From positions 28,623 through 92,622 of the forward strand of contig JANYFY010000014.1 in NCBI GenBank assembly GCA_025359565.1: a stretch of DNA of 64,000 nt, given 5' to 3'. The translations under genes and the position numbers were made by a program. Below, one piece after another: positions 45,562-55,822 of this stretch (position 1 is its first letter; each line of letters begins with the position of its first letter). The notes under the pieces were generated by a model. That model saw nothing but the letters and a program-made list of their open reading frames with translations. It was not told the origin of the DNA and made no database searches. The stretch comes from Gammaproteobacteria bacterium. Lineage in GTDB: Bacteria; Pseudomonadota; Gammaproteobacteria; Steroidobacterales; Steroidobacteraceae.

Positions 45562-46749
45562 ATGTTTCAATCACTCGCGCGTTTAAGTCCAGACTCGATA
45601 CTCGGTCTCATGGCGCAATATCGAGCCGATACCGCACCCAACAAGGTAGATTTAGGAGTAGGCGTTTATCGTGACGTTGCCGGTAATACTCCAGTACTAC
45701 GCTGTGTTCGACAAGCTGAACAAGCAGTAATTTACAACCAAAATACTAAGTCCTACGTCGCGCCCGGAGGCCGTGAAGAATTTAACATGAGGGTCGAGGA
45801 GCTCGTACTAGGCAATACCCCAGGGTTGACTCAACAACGTTACAGAACGGCTCAAACACCTGGCGGTAGCGGAGCGCTTCGGGTGGGTGCGGAGCTCATA
45901 CGTCTAAGCGCACCGACCGCGACCGTGTATGTGAGCAACCCTAGTTGGGCCAATCATCCGGCCTTGCTGGGTAGTAGTGGCCTTAAGCTCGAAAGCTATC
46001 CTTATTATGACCCTGCCGCCCACGTATTAAAGTTTATTGAGACGCTGGAATATCTAGATCAGGCTCGCGTGGGCGATGTGGTGTTACTACACGCTTGTTG
46101 TCATAACCCGACGGGTGCCGACTGGTCCTTAAGTCAATGGCAGCAAGTCCTCGACCTGCTAAAGCATCGCCAACTAATACCCTTTATTGATCTAGCCTAC
46201 CAGGGTTTCGGTCGCGGCTTGAACGAGGACGTTGAGGGCCTACGTTTAATATTTGCGGCCCTGCCTGAAGCACTGGTAGCTGTTTCATTTTCTAAGAATT
46301 TAGGCCTCTATCGTGAACGGGTCGGGGCCTTGATTGTGCAATGTGAAGACTCCAATCGTGCGGAGGCTGTTCACAGCCATGTCCTTAAAGTGGCGCGTAG
46401 CATTTATTCAATGCCACCAGATCATGGTGCGGCTATCGCCGCCTTAGTAATGGGCGATGCGACACTAAAGGAAGACTGGGTGGTAGAACTCAATAGCATG
46501 CGTACTCGCATCGAAGACATGCGTGCGCTACTGACACGTCATTTGAACGAAGCGACGGCAAGTACAAAGTTTGATTTTATAAAATCACAACGCGGCATGT
46601 TTTCACTACTGGGCGTTTCCAGCAAAATAGTAGATCAACTGCGCCAACGACATGTCTACATGACTGCAGATAGCCGCATGAATCTAGCGGGCATCATGCC
46701 GCACAACGTGGCCTATGTGGCCGAGTCTATTTCGATTTGCGACTCTTGA
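45562..46749 (+). CDS. Class I aspartate/aromatic amino acid aminotransferase
   Basis: A 395-residue PLP enzyme of the AspC/TyrB group. It opens with PDSILGLMAQYRADTAPNKV and DLGVGVYRD, both typical of aspartate aminotransferases. The PLP lysine is in SFSKNLGLYRERVG (about residue 250), and the substrate-binding region is NPTGADWS. Whether it prefers aspartate or aromatic amino acids cannot be decided, so no symbol is given. A GGTGG site precedes the ATG. The last 23 bases overlap the convergent GNAT gene. Confidence 0.93.
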   Translation: MFQSLARLSPDSILGLMAQYRADTAPNKVDLGVGVYRDVAGNTPVLRCVRQAEQAVIYNQNTKSYVAPGGREEFNMRVEELVLGNTPGLTQQRYRTAQTPGGSGALRVGAELIRLSAPTATVYVSNPSWANHPALLGSSGLKLESYPYYDPAAHVLKFIETLEYLDQARVGDVVLLHACCHNPTGADWSLSQWQQVLDLLKHRQLIPFIDLAYQGFGRGLNEDVEGLRLIFAALPEALVAVSFSKNLGLYRERVGALIVQCEDSNRAEAVHSHVLKVARSIYSMPPDHGAAIAALVMGDATLKEDWVVELNSMRTRIEDMRALLTRHLNEATASTKFDFIKSQRGMFSLLGVSSKIVDQLRQRHVYMTADSRMNLAGIMPHNVAYVAESISICDS

Positions 46750-47236
46750 AACGCTGTCGCACCTCGCCGCTTTGAGTACGCTCAGTAAAATTATTTCCGC
46801 AATAGCCGGCGATCACGCGACGCCAAAACGCGACCGCTCCGGGATTGCGTAAATATTCAAGAATTTCCCACTCACCGGCAAATCGATCGAAAATCAAAGT
46901 GGCGGCTTCGCGGCCAATACCTGACTTGCGATGAGGTTTGCGCACAAAAAATTCAGCCATGCGGAAGTCAACCGCAGGGGTCGCGCCAGGAATATTGGAG
47001 CGACTTACAAGCGCAAAGCCTACCGAATTTGACTCTTGCAAGATTAAGAGAGGATGCGAGCGATCACTCGCAAACCAGCTCGCAAAGATTTCCTCTTTAC
47101 GTGCGTTGTCACCGCCCATAACCGGGAAAAAACCAGTGTTCAAATCTGCCAGCGAATCCAGATATTCACTGTAGACGCTCTCGATCCACTGCTGGTCTTT
47201 TTTTGAATGTCGACAATCGCGGATACTTACAAGCAT
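46727..47236 (-). CDS. GNAT-family acetyltransferase
   Basis: A roughly 169-residue protein with the GNAT fold layout: an N-terminal helix pair, the central strand VGFALVSRSN, and the acetyl-CoA-binding RKPHRKSGIGREAATLIF (Q/RxxGxG/A type, about residues 106-123). The target is unknown. I start at the ATG at 47236; AAGGA lies about 13 bases upstream, which is rather far, and the frame stays open for 21 more codons. It overlaps the aminotransferase gene end by 23 bases. Confidence 0.8.
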   Translation of the reverse strand: MLVSIRDCRHSKKDQQWIESVYSEYLDSLADLNTGFFPVMGGDNARKEEIFASWFASDRSHPLLILQESNSVGFALVSRSNIPGATPAVDFRMAEFFVRKPHRKSGIGREAATLIFDRFAGEWEILEYLRNPGAVAFWRRVIAGYCGNNFTERTQSGEVRQRFKSRKSK

Positions 47237-47331
47237 TGCGACGCCGAATTCCTTAGCCCAAAAAGTACACAGCCCGGAAGGAGACCTTTTGGCATCCAAC
47301 CGGGCATGTGCGATCAGCTAACCGAAGCTAA

Positions 47332-47646
47332 TTACGGCTTCGGAGCATCCGCAGGCTTCATGGCCGCAGCGGCTGCGTCCTTAGCTGCATCGGCTGCTTT
47401 GGTTGCATCCGCAGCAGCGTCCTTCGCAGTGTCAACAGCCTTATTGGCTGCATCACCCACAGCACCGGCAGCGGCACCCGCGGCGTCTTTGGCAGAGTCA
47501 GCTGCCTTGTTCGCCATATCACCGGCAGCGCTGGCAGCAGCACCCGCAGCGCTCGCTGCGGCATCCGCAGGAGCCTCGGTCTTGCCACCGCAGGCACTCA
47601 GAACTAATGCAGCGACGAAAGCGCTTAAAGCAAGTTTGGTCTTCAT
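47332..47646 (-). CDS. Alanine-rich repetitive lipoprotein
   Basis: A 104-residue lipoprotein with lipobox LSAC (Cys19) and a mature part composed almost only of Ala, Lys, Asp, Gly and Ser. The repeats read like KAADSAKDAAGAA and KAVDTAKDAAADAT, an amphipathic helical pattern with a period near 11 residues that resembles LEA-like or apolipoprotein-like helices. Such proteins tether or coat the outer membrane, or protect during drying, but the function is unknown. The same DNA is open in several other frames because of the repeats; the lipobox frame is the convincing one. Confidence 0.75.
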   Translation of the reverse strand: MKTKLALSAFVAALVLSACGGKTEAPADAAASAAGAAASAAGDMANKAADSAKDAAGAAAGAVGDAANKAVDTAKDAAADATKAADAAKDAAAAAMKPADAPKP

Positions 47647-47863
47647 CTATCGATACCCCAGAAAAATTTTAAGGATGAAACGTTATCGGTAAGTTAGTCG
47701 GGTCCGGGCCTAACCCCGGGCGTCCATCCCGGATTTTAGAGTGTTTTGTCTCAGTTTCATATCTCTTTCTCGCAAACTCTTCAGAAGTTTCAAAAAGGTT
47801 CACAATTTAGGGTATTTTAGCGGTTTTAGCGCGCTAATTCGGCTTTCAAGCATAGGAAATAGC

Positions 47864-49198
47864 ATGGGTATAGATAAACTCGATCAGTTGTATGAACAGC
47901 ATTTAATGACGGTTAGGCGCCGTGCAGACCTTGCTCTTGCTGCGACCGGGTTTGACACGCTCGTGATTCACTCAGGAATTGCGCCCCTGCAATTCCTCGA
48001 CGATCAGAGCTATCCATTTAAGGTCAGCCCGCATTTCAGTGCCTGGCTACCGGTAAACGCTAGTCCACGCTGTATTTTGGTTTATAACTCGGGGCACAAA
48101 CCCACGTTACTTTTTTATCAGCCCGATGATTATTGGCATAAAACAGCTCCCCTACCGCGAGCACCGTGGACTGCTCATATGCAAATCATCCCATTTCTGG
48201 ATCCGAAGCAAGTAAGCGTCCATTGGTCGACCCTCGGTCGGGTAGCTTTGATCGGTGCAGATCACACATTTGATGAACTGCATGGCACGCTCAATCCTCC
48301 AAATTTATTAACACGCCTCCACTTTGATCGCGCAATCAAGACCCCCTATGAAGTTGAGTGTATGCGACGCGCAAATACTCTCGGCGCTCAAGGACACCGC
48401 GCCGCGCTCGCGGCTTTCCGGCGCGGAGCTTCGGAATATATCGCGCATATGGAATACCTCCTAGCGTGTAACCAACGCGAGGAGGAAATGCCCTATAACA
48501 ACATAGTGGCATTTAACGAACACGCTGCGGTACTGCATTATCAGCATTTGGCACGCAATGCTCCCACTCACTCTAATTCTTTCTTAATCGATGCTGGAGC
48601 CCAGTATCGAGGCTACGCTGCGGATATCACCCGTACCTATGCTGCGAGAGGCGGAGCTTTTGCTGACCTCATCGCGGGTCTAGACATAGTTCAACTCAAG
48701 CTGTGTGGCGAAGTGACTTCAGGCAGAGATTATCGCGATATACACTTAAGTGCCCATCGCCTACTCGGGGACCTAATGTATGACTCGGGTCTAATTAAAA
48801 TTCCGGGTCAGGCCGCACTAGAACAAGGCATCACCAGTGTATTCTTTCCCCATGGGATTGGGCATTTGCTAGGTCTTCAAGTGCATGACGTCGGTGGAGT
48901 GCTAGCCGATGTAGAGGGAAAAGAACACCAACGCCCTAAAGGTCACCCTTATTTACGCCTAACGCGCATGCTCGAACCCGGTGTCGTAGTAACGATTGAA
49001 CCCGGAATTTACTTCATCGATAGCTTACTCGCGACCGCTCGAACGGACGCACGCGGTGAGCAAATCAATTGGACATTTGTGGAGGAGTTACGTCCCTATG
49101 GGGGCATTCGCATTGAAGATAATGTGGTGGCGACTGCATCGGTACCAGAAAACTTGACCCGCGATGCTTTTAGTAAGCTCGACGCCCAAACAGCCTGA
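47864..49198 (+). CDS. pepQ: Xaa-Pro dipeptidase
   Basis: PepQ cleaves dipeptides with C-terminal proline. The 444-residue length matches E. coli PepQ (443). The pita-bread metal ligands are visible: Asp pair in DAGAQYRGYAADITRTY, His in FFPHGIGHLLGLQVHD, and the Glu residues in VTIEPGIYF and GGIRIEDNVV. I chose the ATG at 47864, which has AGGAAAT three bases upstream; the open frame extends 41 codons further without support. A strong hairpin follows the stop. Confidence 0.95.
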   Translation: MGIDKLDQLYEQHLMTVRRRADLALAATGFDTLVIHSGIAPLQFLDDQSYPFKVSPHFSAWLPVNASPRCILVYNSGHKPTLLFYQPDDYWHKTAPLPRAPWTAHMQIIPFLDPKQVSVHWSTLGRVALIGADHTFDELHGTLNPPNLLTRLHFDRAIKTPYEVECMRRANTLGAQGHRAALAAFRRGASEYIAHMEYLLACNQREEEMPYNNIVAFNEHAAVLHYQHLARNAPTHSNSFLIDAGAQYRGYAADITRTYAARGGAFADLIAGLDIVQLKLCGEVTSGRDYRDIHLSAHRLLGDLMYDSGLIKIPGQAALEQGITSVFFPHGIGHLLGLQVHDVGGVLADVEGKEHQRPKGHPYLRLTRMLEPGVVVTIEPGIYFIDSLLATARTDARGEQINWTFVEELRPYGGIRIEDNVVATASVPENLTRDAFSKLDAQTA

Positions 49199-49209
49199 TT
49201 TTAAAAGGC

Positions 49210-49243
49210 GAAGGGTCCGCATTCTTTCGAACACGGACCCTTC
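49210..49243. terminator. Bidirectional terminator hairpin between pepQ and mscL
   Basis: GAAGGGTCCG at 49210-49219 pairs perfectly with CGGACCCTTC at 49234-49243 around a 14-base loop. It lies 11 bases after the pepQ stop and 6 bases after the convergent mscL stop. Flanking sequence is AT-rich on both sides (TTTTAAAA and ATTCAATT), so it could serve both genes. Confidence 0.75.
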
Positions 49244-49249
49244 ATTCAA

Positions 49250-49642
49250 TTACCGCTTACGCAAGGCGTCCCGAATTTCTTCGAGCAAGGTTTCTTGACG
49301 CGGCGGTGCGGCGGGTGCAGCGGCCGGATCGGGCTTCTTCAGTTTGTTAAGACCCCGTATCGCGATAAACAATACAATCGCAATAATCAGGAAATCAAAT
49401 ATCGTCTGGAGAAAAGAACCATATTTAACCAGCACGGGTACGCCCTTAGGATCGGTACCTAAACTCATCGCGAGGTCCGTAAAATTTACGCCACCGATGA
49501 CCTTGCCGAGAATCGGGGTAATAACATCGCCCACAAAGGATGAAATAATTTTCCCGAAGGCCGCGCCGACAATAACACCAACGGCCATGTCGACCACATT
49601 TCCCTTCATCGCAAATTCTTTAAATTCGCTTCCGATACTCAT
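49250..49642 (-). CDS. mscL: Large-conductance mechanosensitive channel
   Basis: MscL is a pentameric inner-membrane channel that opens under osmotic downshock. The 130-residue protein begins SEFKEFAMKGNVVDMAVGVIVGAAFG, split as N-terminal helix and first membrane helix, and has the second membrane helix FDFLIIAIVLFIAIRGL. Length is normal. An AAGGAG site precedes the ATG. It follows rplQ by 36 bases with no terminator seen between, so read-through from the alpha operon is likely. Confidence 0.97.
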   Translation of the reverse strand: MSIGSEFKEFAMKGNVVDMAVGVIVGAAFGKIISSFVGDVITPILGKVIGGVNFTDLAMSLGTDPKGVPVLVKYGSFLQTIFDFLIIAIVLFIAIRGLNKLKKPDPAAAPAAPPRQETLLEEIRDALRKR

Positions 49643-49678
49643 TAATCTATCTCCTTTTTTTAATTTATTGCCAACTAG

Positions 49679-50152
49679 CTAAGCGGCAGCCTTACGCCGT
49701 TTAGGTTTCTCCACAACATTGGGCGCAACAGTTTTATCAGCTTTGGTAGCTTTGACCGCCTTATCAGCCTTATCAGCCTTATGCACGACCACAATCGCCA
49801 AATCAACCAATTGCATCATTGCCATATCGGCGGAATCACCGGGACGCGGTTCCATCTTGAGGATTCGAGTATAGCCCCCGGCACGGGCCTTAAAGCGCGG
49901 TCCCAGCTCCGCGAATAGCTTTTCGACCACAACCTCATCGCGCAATCGAGCATAAGCCATACGACGCTTAGCCATCGAATCGATTTTCGCCATCGTAATC
50001 AAAGGCTCCACGACTCGCCGGAGTTCCTTAGCCTTGGCTATCGTAGTTCTAATGGTCTCGTGACGCAGTAAGGAGGTCGCCATGTTTCGTAACATGGCGT
50101 GACGATGAGAGGCATTTCGCGACAGCTGTCGCCCGCTGTTTCTATGACGCAT
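49679..50152 (-). CDS. rplQ: 50S ribosomal protein L17
   Basis: The 157-residue protein opens [20 protein letters not shown], the invariant L17 start, and the core ends near residue 120. The tail of about 35 residues beyond the E. coli length of 127 is rich in Lys, Ala and Asp, with repeats of KADKA type. It is the last r-protein gene of the alpha group, after rpoA. Confidence 0.97.
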   Translation of the reverse strand: MRHRNSGRQLSRNASHRHAMLRNMATSLLRHETIRTTIAKAKELRRVVEPLITMAKIDSMAKRRMAYARLRDEVVVEKLFAELGPRFKARAGGYTRILKMEPRPGDSADMAMMQLVDLAIVVVHKADKADKAVKATKADKTVAPNVVEKPKRRKAAA

Positions 50153-50161
50153 ATGCTTTCC

Positions 50162-51166
50162 TTAGACGCCGTCGCGCTCATCGTCGCGCTTCAACCCCGG
50201 CGGCGGCCAGTTGTCGATACGCATGCCCAAGGTCAAGCCGTGGCTCTCCAAGACTTCCTTAATTTCAGTGAGCGATTTCTTACCCAAATTGGGGGTACGT
50301 AGCAGCTCAACTTCGGTACGCTGTACCAGATCACCGATGTAGTGAATATTCTCGGCTTTAAGACAATTAGCACTGCGAACCGTAAGCTCAAGCTCGTCCA
50401 CGGGGCGCAGGAGAATGGGATCAAATTGGGTTTCCGTGGCCTTAGCCGAGGACTCATCTTGACCTTGCAAATCAACGAATACCGAGAGTTGATCCTTCAA
50501 TATGCCACCGGCACGACGGATGGCCTCTTCAGGGTCAATCGTACCGTTGGTTTCGATATCCAGAATCAGTTTATCTAAATCGGTACGCTGTTCAACGCGG
50601 GCGCTCTCGACATTGTAGGTCACCTTACGCACCGGGCTAAAAGACGCGTCGAGCTGCAGTCGACCAATTGCGCGTGTTTGTTCTTCGAAAGCCATTCGCT
50701 GCGCGGCCGGGCGATAACCACGACCCCGCTCGACTTTAAGCGACATAGAAAGCTCACCGGCTTTCGTCAAGTGCGCGATCACAAGTTCCGGATTAAGGAT
50801 CTCAATATCGTGATCCGTGCTGATGTCCCCGGCGGTCACCGGACCCGGACCTTTCTTATGCAAGCGGATCTCCGCTGTTTCTCGGCTGTGCATACGAATG
50901 GCTACGGCTTTGAGATTCAATAGGATATCGACAACGTCTTCCTGGACGCCCTCGACAGCCGTATATTCATGTAATACGCCTTCAATCTCGACCTCGGTGA
51001 TAGCCGCACCGGGCAAGGAAGACAGCAACACGCGACGCAGAGCATTGCCCAGCGTATGACCAAAACCGCGCTCAAAGGGCTCGATAACTATTCGAGCATG
51101 GCGCTGAGAGACAGGTTGTACCTTAACGACCCGTGGTTTCAAGAATTCAGTTATCGATCCCTGCAT
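50162..51166 (-). CDS. rpoA: RNA polymerase alpha subunit
   Basis: The 334-residue protein has the N-terminal assembly domain ([20 protein letters not shown] near residue 33) and the C-terminal DNA-contacting domain ([19 protein letters not shown], then [13 protein letters not shown]). Length is close to E. coli alpha (329). It lies between rpsD and rplQ in the standard alpha-operon order. Confidence 0.98.
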   Translation of the reverse strand: MQGSITEFLKPRVVKVQPVSQRHARIVIEPFERGFGHTLGNALRRVLLSSLPGAAITEVEIEGVLHEYTAVEGVQEDVVDILLNLKAVAIRMHSRETAEIRLHKKGPGPVTAGDISTDHDIEILNPELVIAHLTKAGELSMSLKVERGRGYRPAAQRMAFEEQTRAIGRLQLDASFSPVRKVTYNVESARVEQRTDLDKLILDIETNGTIDPEEAIRRAGGILKDQLSVFVDLQGQDESSAKATETQFDPILLRPVDELELTVRSANCLKAENIHYIGDLVQRTEVELLRTPNLGKKSLTEIKEVLESHGLTLGMRIDNWPPPGLKRDDERDGV

Positions 51167-51221
51167 GGATATACCCTACTTTAACTAATCGCGGACACAC
51201 AGCAGCAAAAGCTGCCGTGTA

Positions 51222-51845
51222 TTACTTAGAATACAATTCGACGACAAGACTCTCATTTATGTCCGGCAAAATTTCCTGTCGGTCTGGTACCGATTTCAAA
51301 ATGCCTGACATTTTTTTGTCATCCACTTCAACCCAGTCGGGGAAGCCCACTTGAGCGGCGATGGTCAGTGCTGCCACGATGCGCGTTTGCTTCTTAGCCT
51401 TCTCGCGCAAATCAATTACATCACCCGCCTTACATTGATAAGAGGCAATATTCACTAATTTTGTATTAACCGTAATCGCCTTATGACTCACCAATTGGCG
51501 GGCTTCCGCTCGAGTTGCAGCAAACCCCATACGATAGACAACATTATCCAAACGGCATTCTAAAAACTGCAACAAGGTCTCGCCCGTAGCTCCTGGACGG
51601 CCCGCCGCTTTCTGATAATAGTTGCGAAACTGTCTCTCCAAAACTCCGTACATGCGGCGCAATTTTTGCTTCTCGCGCAACTGCATGCCGTATTCAGATA
51701 GACGCTGTTTACGCTCACTCTTCACGCCGCCAGGCGGAACATCCAATTTGCACTTCGACTCAAGCGGCTTTACACCACTCTTTAGGAACAAATCAGTTCC
51801 TTCGCGACGTGACAACTTGCATTTAGGACCAGTGTACTTTGCCAT
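51222..51845 (-). CDS. rpsD: 30S ribosomal protein S4
   Basis: A 207-residue S4 with the usual start [19 protein letters not shown] and the S4 RNA-binding domain ([20 protein letters not shown]). S4 is a primary 16S binder and, in E. coli, the translational repressor of the alpha operon. It lacks no obvious part. Order rpsK-rpsD-rpoA is standard. Confidence 0.98.
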   Translation of the reverse strand: MAKYTGPKCKLSRREGTDLFLKSGVKPLESKCKLDVPPGGVKSERKQRLSEYGMQLREKQKLRRMYGVLERQFRNYYQKAAGRPGATGETLLQFLECRLDNVVYRMGFAATRAEARQLVSHKAITVNTKLVNIASYQCKAGDVIDLREKAKKQTRIVAALTIAAQVGFPDWVEVDDKKMSGILKSVPDRQEILPDINESLVVELYSK

Positions 51846-51878
51846 TAGAACCCTTAAAAATCTTGATCTAAAACGGAA

Positions 51879-52307
51879 CTAGACGCGACGCTTTTTAGGC
51901 GGCCGACATCCGTTATGGGGGATCGGCGTAACGTCTTCTATATTAGTGATCTTAAGTCCGCAGCCATTCAGCGCACGCACCGCAGATTCGCGACCGGGCC
52001 CTGGACCCATAACCCGAACTTCAACGTTCTTAACACCGTGCTCTTGTGCGGCATTTCCGGCGCGCTCCGCGGCGACCTGCGCCGCAAACGGCGTAGATTT
52101 ACGCGATCCGCGAAAGCCACATCCGCCCGAGGTCGCCCAAGATAAGGTATTACCTTGACGATCCGTAATCGTGATAATAGTGTTGTTAAACGACGCGTGC
52201 ACATGCGCGATTGCGTCCAATACATTCTTACGCACTTTTTTACGCGCTGGCTTATTGTTCGCCTGCCCGCCGCCACCTTGACCCGCACTCTGTTTTTGTT
52301 CAGCCAT
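51879..52307 (-). CDS. rpsK: 30S ribosomal protein S11
   Basis: A 142-residue S11; the conserved part begins near residue 20 ([21 protein letters not shown]) and ends with the usual [18 protein letters not shown]. The N-terminus ([18 protein letters not shown]) is a low-complexity Gln/Gly extension of about 12 residues over E. coli S11. It follows rpsM by 25 bases. Confidence 0.97.
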   Translation of the reverse strand: MAEQKQSAGQGGGGQANNKPARKKVRKNVLDAIAHVHASFNNTIITITDRQGNTLSWATSGGCGFRGSRKSTPFAAQVAAERAGNAAQEHGVKNVEVRVMGPGPGRESAVRALNGCGLKITNIEDVTPIPHNGCRPPKKRRV

Positions 52308-52332
52308 AAATATTTCCTAGCCTTATTCCGGC

Positions 52333-52713
52333 CTAAACCTTTCCAGGTGGCGCGTTCATCTTGACCGCTTGTTTACGCGGACCCTTGCGAGTACGAGCAT
52401 TGGTGCGAGTACGTTGACCTCGCATTGGCAATCCCTTGCGATGCCGAATTCCACGATAGCAACCTAGATCCATCAATCGTTTGATGTTCATGGACACCTC
52501 GCGACGTAGATCGCCTTCTACCGCAAACTTCGCCACTTGTGAGCGCAACGAAGCTACTTCGGTATCAGTCAGATCTTTGACCTTCACACTGTACTTCACT
52601 CCAGCGGCATCGCACACGCGTACCGCTCGACTGTTTCCAATGCCGAAAATATGAGTTAAGCCGATGACGACATGCTTGTTCATCGGGATATTGATGCCGG
52701 CGATACGCGCCAT
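52333..52713 (-). CDS. rpsM: 30S ribosomal protein S13
   Basis: A 126-residue S13 with the start [20 protein letters not shown] and the C-terminal RNA-binding [20 protein letters not shown]. The tail is eight residues longer than in E. coli. It is the first gene of the alpha group, with a GGGGAG ribosome site and a candidate promoter upstream. Confidence 0.97.
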   Translation of the reverse strand: MARIAGINIPMNKHVVIGLTHIFGIGNSRAVRVCDAAGVKYSVKVKDLTDTEVASLRSQVAKFAVEGDLRREVSMNIKRLMDLGCYRGIRHRKGLPMRGQRTRTNARTRKGPRKQAVKMNAPPGKV

Positions 52714-52759
52714 CTAATTCTCCCCTACCCGGACTATAGTGCACGCGAAAAAGCGCACA

Positions 52760-52788
52760 AGTTTAAAAGAAAACGCTCTAAAGATCAA
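52760..52788 (-). promoter_or_regulatory. Candidate alpha-operon promoter between rpmJ and rpsM
   Basis: On the minus strand TTGATC (52783-52788) and TAAACT (52760-52765) are spaced by exactly 17 bases, a good sigma-70 arrangement. Transcription would start near 52753 and leave a leader of about 40 bases before rpsM. That leader contains the partial inverted repeat GTGCGC..GCGTGCAC, which could take part in S4-dependent control as in E. coli; this last point is inference. Confidence 0.5.
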
Positions 52789-52816
52789 TTCATTAGCCCT
52801 TTGGATTAGCCACGGT

Positions 52817-52930
52817 TTAGCCTTGACGCTGTTTATGCCGAGGATCGTCACAAATTATGTAAACAATTCTGCGGCGTCGCACCACTTTGCACTTCTTGCA
52901 GATCTTTTTAACCGAAGGACGAACTTTCAT
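52817..52930 (-). CDS. rpmJ: 50S ribosomal protein L36
   Basis: A 37-residue L36 that begins [20 protein letters not shown] and has the zinc-binding residues in CKKC, C and H ([11 protein letters not shown] end). This is the zinc-containing (C+) form. It overlaps the secY stop by four bases, as is common in the spc operon. Confidence 0.95.
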   Translation of the reverse strand: MKVRPSVKKICKKCKVVRRRRIVYIICDDPRHKQRQG

Positions 52931-54276
52931 TTCTTACTCCCGATACCCCGTAGGCTGGCCTTCTTCATCAGGCCCTCATATTGGTGCGACATCAAATGTG
53001 ATTGAGCTTGGGCGACGAAATCCATGACGCCGACCACGATAATTAACAGGGATGTGCCACCAAACTGAAACGGGATGCTCGGATTAACCATGCGAATAAT
53101 TTCAGGTAGCAGACATACCAACATAATATAAAGACCACCCCACAGCGTCAGTCGAGTGAGTACTTTATCCAGATAGTCTCCGGTCTGCTGACCCGGACGA
53201 ATGCCCGGGATAAAGGCTCCGGCTTTTTTTAAGTTTTCGGCTGTATCGCGCGCGTCATACACCAACGCTACGTAGAAAAAAGCAAACCCAATAATGAGCA
53301 ACGCAAACAACATGACGTGCAATGGCTGGCCATAATTTAATACTTGTGCGACTCGGGTCAATGAGCGCTGCGCAAAATTAGGATTGGGACTATTGCCGAA
53401 AAATTGGGCAATGGTGGCTGGAAAAACCAGCAAACTGGAGGCGAAAATGGGGGGTATAACGCCTGCCATATTCAATTTAAAGGGTAAATGGGTACTTTGC
53501 CCTTGCATCATTCGGCGGCCGACTTGACGCTTAGCATAATTGACTTGGATCTTACGCTGCGCCCGCTCCACGAACACGCAAAACAAAGTAACGAGTATCA
53601 CGACCACCAGTATCAGCAAAACGATCAAGGGATTCATTTCACCTGATCGAACCATCTCCAAGGTGTTGCCAATCGCCCGCGGAAGTCCCGCGACGATACC
53701 CGCCACAATAATCATGGTAATACCGTTACCCACGCCACGCTCGGTAATTTGTTCGCCTAGCCACATCACAAATAAGGTTCCTGTGGCTATCGATAATGTC
53801 GCGGTGCCGAGAAACAAGGGACCCGGATGCGGCACTAAATTACCACTTGAATTTTGAATAGCCAAAGCCGCGCCAAAACCTTGAAATGCAGCCAAAAACA
53901 CCGTTCCGTAACGTGTGTATTGCATCAGTTTGCGGCGGCCCGACTCACCATCCTTGCGGATCTGCGCCCAAGGCGGATATACCATCGAAGCCATCTGAAT
54001 AATAATAGAGGCGGTGATGTACGGCATGACATTCAACGCGAAAATACTAAAGCGCTGCAATGCGCCGCCTGAGAACATATTGAAAATACCGAGCAGCGTT
54101 CCTTGTTGGGTAGAGAAAAAAGCAGCAAACTTTGCCGCATCAATTCCTGGAACGGGAATGAATGTACCTATTCGATACACCACCAACGCGCCCAACAAGA
54201 ACCATAAACGCGTTCGCATCTCGGCGAAGCGCGTCATATCTCCTAATACGGCGGGGTTAGTGCTCTGGGTAGCCAT
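52927..54276 (-). CDS. secY: Preprotein translocase subunit SecY
   Basis: The central channel protein of the Sec translocon in the inner membrane. The 449-residue protein has ten membrane helices and typical stretches: [12 protein letters not shown], the plug-region [20 protein letters not shown], and [20 protein letters not shown] in the large cytosolic loop. It lies in the standard rplO-secY-rpmJ order. Confidence 0.98.
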   Translation of the reverse strand: MATQSTNPAVLGDMTRFAEMRTRLWFLLGALVVYRIGTFIPVPGIDAAKFAAFFSTQQGTLLGIFNMFSGGALQRFSIFALNVMPYITASIIIQMASMVYPPWAQIRKDGESGRRKLMQYTRYGTVFLAAFQGFGAALAIQNSSGNLVPHPGPLFLGTATLSIATGTLFVMWLGEQITERGVGNGITMIIVAGIVAGLPRAIGNTLEMVRSGEMNPLIVLLILVVVILVTLFCVFVERAQRKIQVNYAKRQVGRRMMQGQSTHLPFKLNMAGVIPPIFASSLLVFPATIAQFFGNSPNPNFAQRSLTRVAQVLNYGQPLHVMLFALLIIGFAFFYVALVYDARDTAENLKKAGAFIPGIRPGQQTGDYLDKVLTRLTLWGGLYIMLVCLLPEIIRMVNPSIPFQFGGTSLLIIVVGVMDFVAQAQSHLMSHQYEGLMKKASLRGIGSKK

Positions 54277-54288
54277 GACTTAAATCTC

Positions 54289-54729
54289 TTATCCCTCGAA
54301 CCGGCCGCCAGCCGACTCCACTGCACTCTTAGCCCCTTTGGTCGCCGTGATAACCTTATCCTTAATGACGTAGGCCTTAGTCACTTTGCCGGAAAGTATG
54401 ATTTTTACGACTTTAGTACTCTCTGGCACTAAGTTCGCAATAATCAGGCCTGCCAGCGACACGTCCGTACCCTTCACGCGCATCAAGTCATCGAGGGTTA
54501 ACTCCGCACGGGATGCCTTCATATGCGAACGGAACCCGATTTTCGGCAGTCGCCGCTGCAAGGGCATCTGGCCCCCTTCAAAGCCGACCTTATGATAACC
54601 GCCCTTACGCGCACGCTGTCCTTTAACTCCGCGTCCGCAAGTCTTTCCCTGTCCGGCCGATGCACCGCGACCCACACGCAAATGCTTGCGTTTGGCGCCT
54701 GCCGCCGGCTTGATGGTATTTAAACGCAT
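54289..54729 (-). CDS. rplO: 50S ribosomal protein L15
   Basis: A 146-residue L15 with the start MRLNTIKPAAGAKRKHLRVG, the glycine-rich GRGASAGQGKTCGRGVKGQ region, and the C-terminal VESAGGRFEG. Its ATG overlaps the rpmD stop by one base. Length is normal. Confidence 0.97.
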   Translation of the reverse strand: MRLNTIKPAAGAKRKHLRVGRGASAGQGKTCGRGVKGQRARKGGYHKVGFEGGQMPLQRRLPKIGFRSHMKASRAELTLDDLMRVKGTDVSLAGLIIANLVPESTKVVKIILSGKVTKAYVIKDKVITATKGAKSAVESAGGRFEG

Positions 54730-54932
54730 TAGCCCTTCTTCTTTGAATCCGAAACGGAATCAATCTTTAACATGTGAACCGCGGTATTAACCATGCCACG
54801 ATTTGACGGCGTATCCGCCACCACCACGGTATGACCAATCCGACGCAAACCTAAACCTCGTGCCGAGTTCGCAATATTGGCAAGTTGCCCCGACAAACTC
54901 CTAACAAGAGTTACTTTAATTGTCTTTGCCAT
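54729..54932 (-). CDS. rpmD: 50S ribosomal protein L30
   Basis: A 67-residue L30: MAKTIKVTLVRSLSGQ, then GLGLRRIGHTVVVADTPSNR and MVNTAVHML. The ATG at 54932 was chosen by homology; it follows the rpsE stop by four bases. The frame extends upstream through rpsE but that part is meaningless. Confidence 0.95.
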   Translation of the reverse strand: MAKTIKVTLVRSLSGQLANIANSARGLGLRRIGHTVVVADTPSNRGMVNTAVHMLKIDSVSDSKKKG

Positions 54933-54936
54933 AAAT

Positions 54937-55443
54937 CTAGCCTGTAATTTCCGCGACCGTCTTGCCGCGCTTGGCCGCAATATCATCCGGCGTTCGAAGT
55001 TTTGCCAACGCATCCATGGTGGCTCGTACCACATTGATCGGATTACGTGACCCGTAACTCTTCGCCAAAACGTTACGCACCCCGGCACATTCGAACACGG
55101 CGCGCATTCCTCCGCCCGCGATTACACCGGTGCCGTCCGCAGCCGGCTGCATATACACGCGCGTGGTTCCATGCCGGCCCTTGACCGCATAAAATAACGT
55201 GTCGTTCTTTAACGATACGTTTACCAAACTCTTACGCGCTTGCATCATAGCCTTGGAAATCGCCACCGGCACTTCCCGCGCCTTGCCATAACCGAAACCC
55301 ACACGGCCGGCTCCGTCACCAACCACAGTCAGAGCAGTGAAGCCAAATTGCTTACCACCCTTGACCACCTTCGCAACTCGGTTCACAGCGACCAGCTTTT
55401 CGAGCAGGTCGTCGCCGGACACTGGTTTTTCTACTCTCGCCAT
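54937..55443 (-). CDS. rpsE: 30S ribosomal protein S5
   Basis: A 168-residue S5 with the N-terminal RNA-binding domain ([20 protein letters not shown], then [12 protein letters not shown]) and the C-terminal [13 protein letters not shown]. Slots between rplR and rpmD. Length matches E. coli (167). Confidence 0.98.
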   Translation of the reverse strand: MARVEKPVSGDDLLEKLVAVNRVAKVVKGGKQFGFTALTVVGDGAGRVGFGYGKAREVPVAISKAMMQARKSLVNVSLKNDTLFYAVKGRHGTTRVYMQPAADGTGVIAGGGMRAVFECAGVRNVLAKSYGSRNPINVVRATMDALAKLRTPDDIAAKRGKTVAEITG

Positions 55444-55462
55444 AGCGCCTTAAAACCTTCTG

Positions 55463-55822
55463 TTAGAACTCGAGACCCGCTTCACGCGCGGCATCCGCGA
55501 GCGCTTTAACGCGCCCGTGGTACATAAACCCGGAACGGTCGAAAGCGACCTTAAGGATACCTTTAGCCTTAGCGCGCGCAGCTATAGCGCGGCCGACCGC
55601 TTTGGCAGCCTCAATATTACCGGTAGTTTTCAATTCTCCACGCACGTCCTTTTGCAACGTCGACGCAGCTACTAAAACCTTGTCGCCTTCCGGCGCAAAA
55701 ATTTGAGCATAAATATGTTGAGGGGTTCGATGCACGGATAATCTCAATGCAGCCAACTCTTTGATCTTCACGCGGCCACGCAACGCGCGACGCAAGCGAG
55801 TATCTTTTTTATGCATTTTCAT
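55463..55822 (-). CDS. rplR: 50S ribosomal protein L18
   Basis: A 119-residue L18 with the start [17 protein letters not shown], the 5S-binding [12 protein letters not shown], and the C-terminal [20 protein letters not shown]. It follows rplF with no space. Length is normal. Confidence 0.97.
   Translation of the reverse strand: MKMHKKDTRLRRALRGRVKIKELAALRLSVHRTPQHIYAQIFAPEGDKVLVAASTLQKDVRGELKTTGNIEAAKAVGRAIAARAKAKGILKVAFDRSGFMYHGRVKALADAAREAGLEF

Noticed and set aside
47322..47343. Inverted repeat CCGAAGC/GCTTCGG at the end of the alanine-rich lipoprotein gene
   Set aside because: The stem is perfect but overlaps the stop codon and has no T-tract, so I did not list it as a terminator.
47207..47692. 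Plus-strand open frame across the alanine-rich lipoprotein gene
   Set aside because: Repetitive DNA keeps several frames open; only the minus-strand frame has a lipobox and signal peptide.
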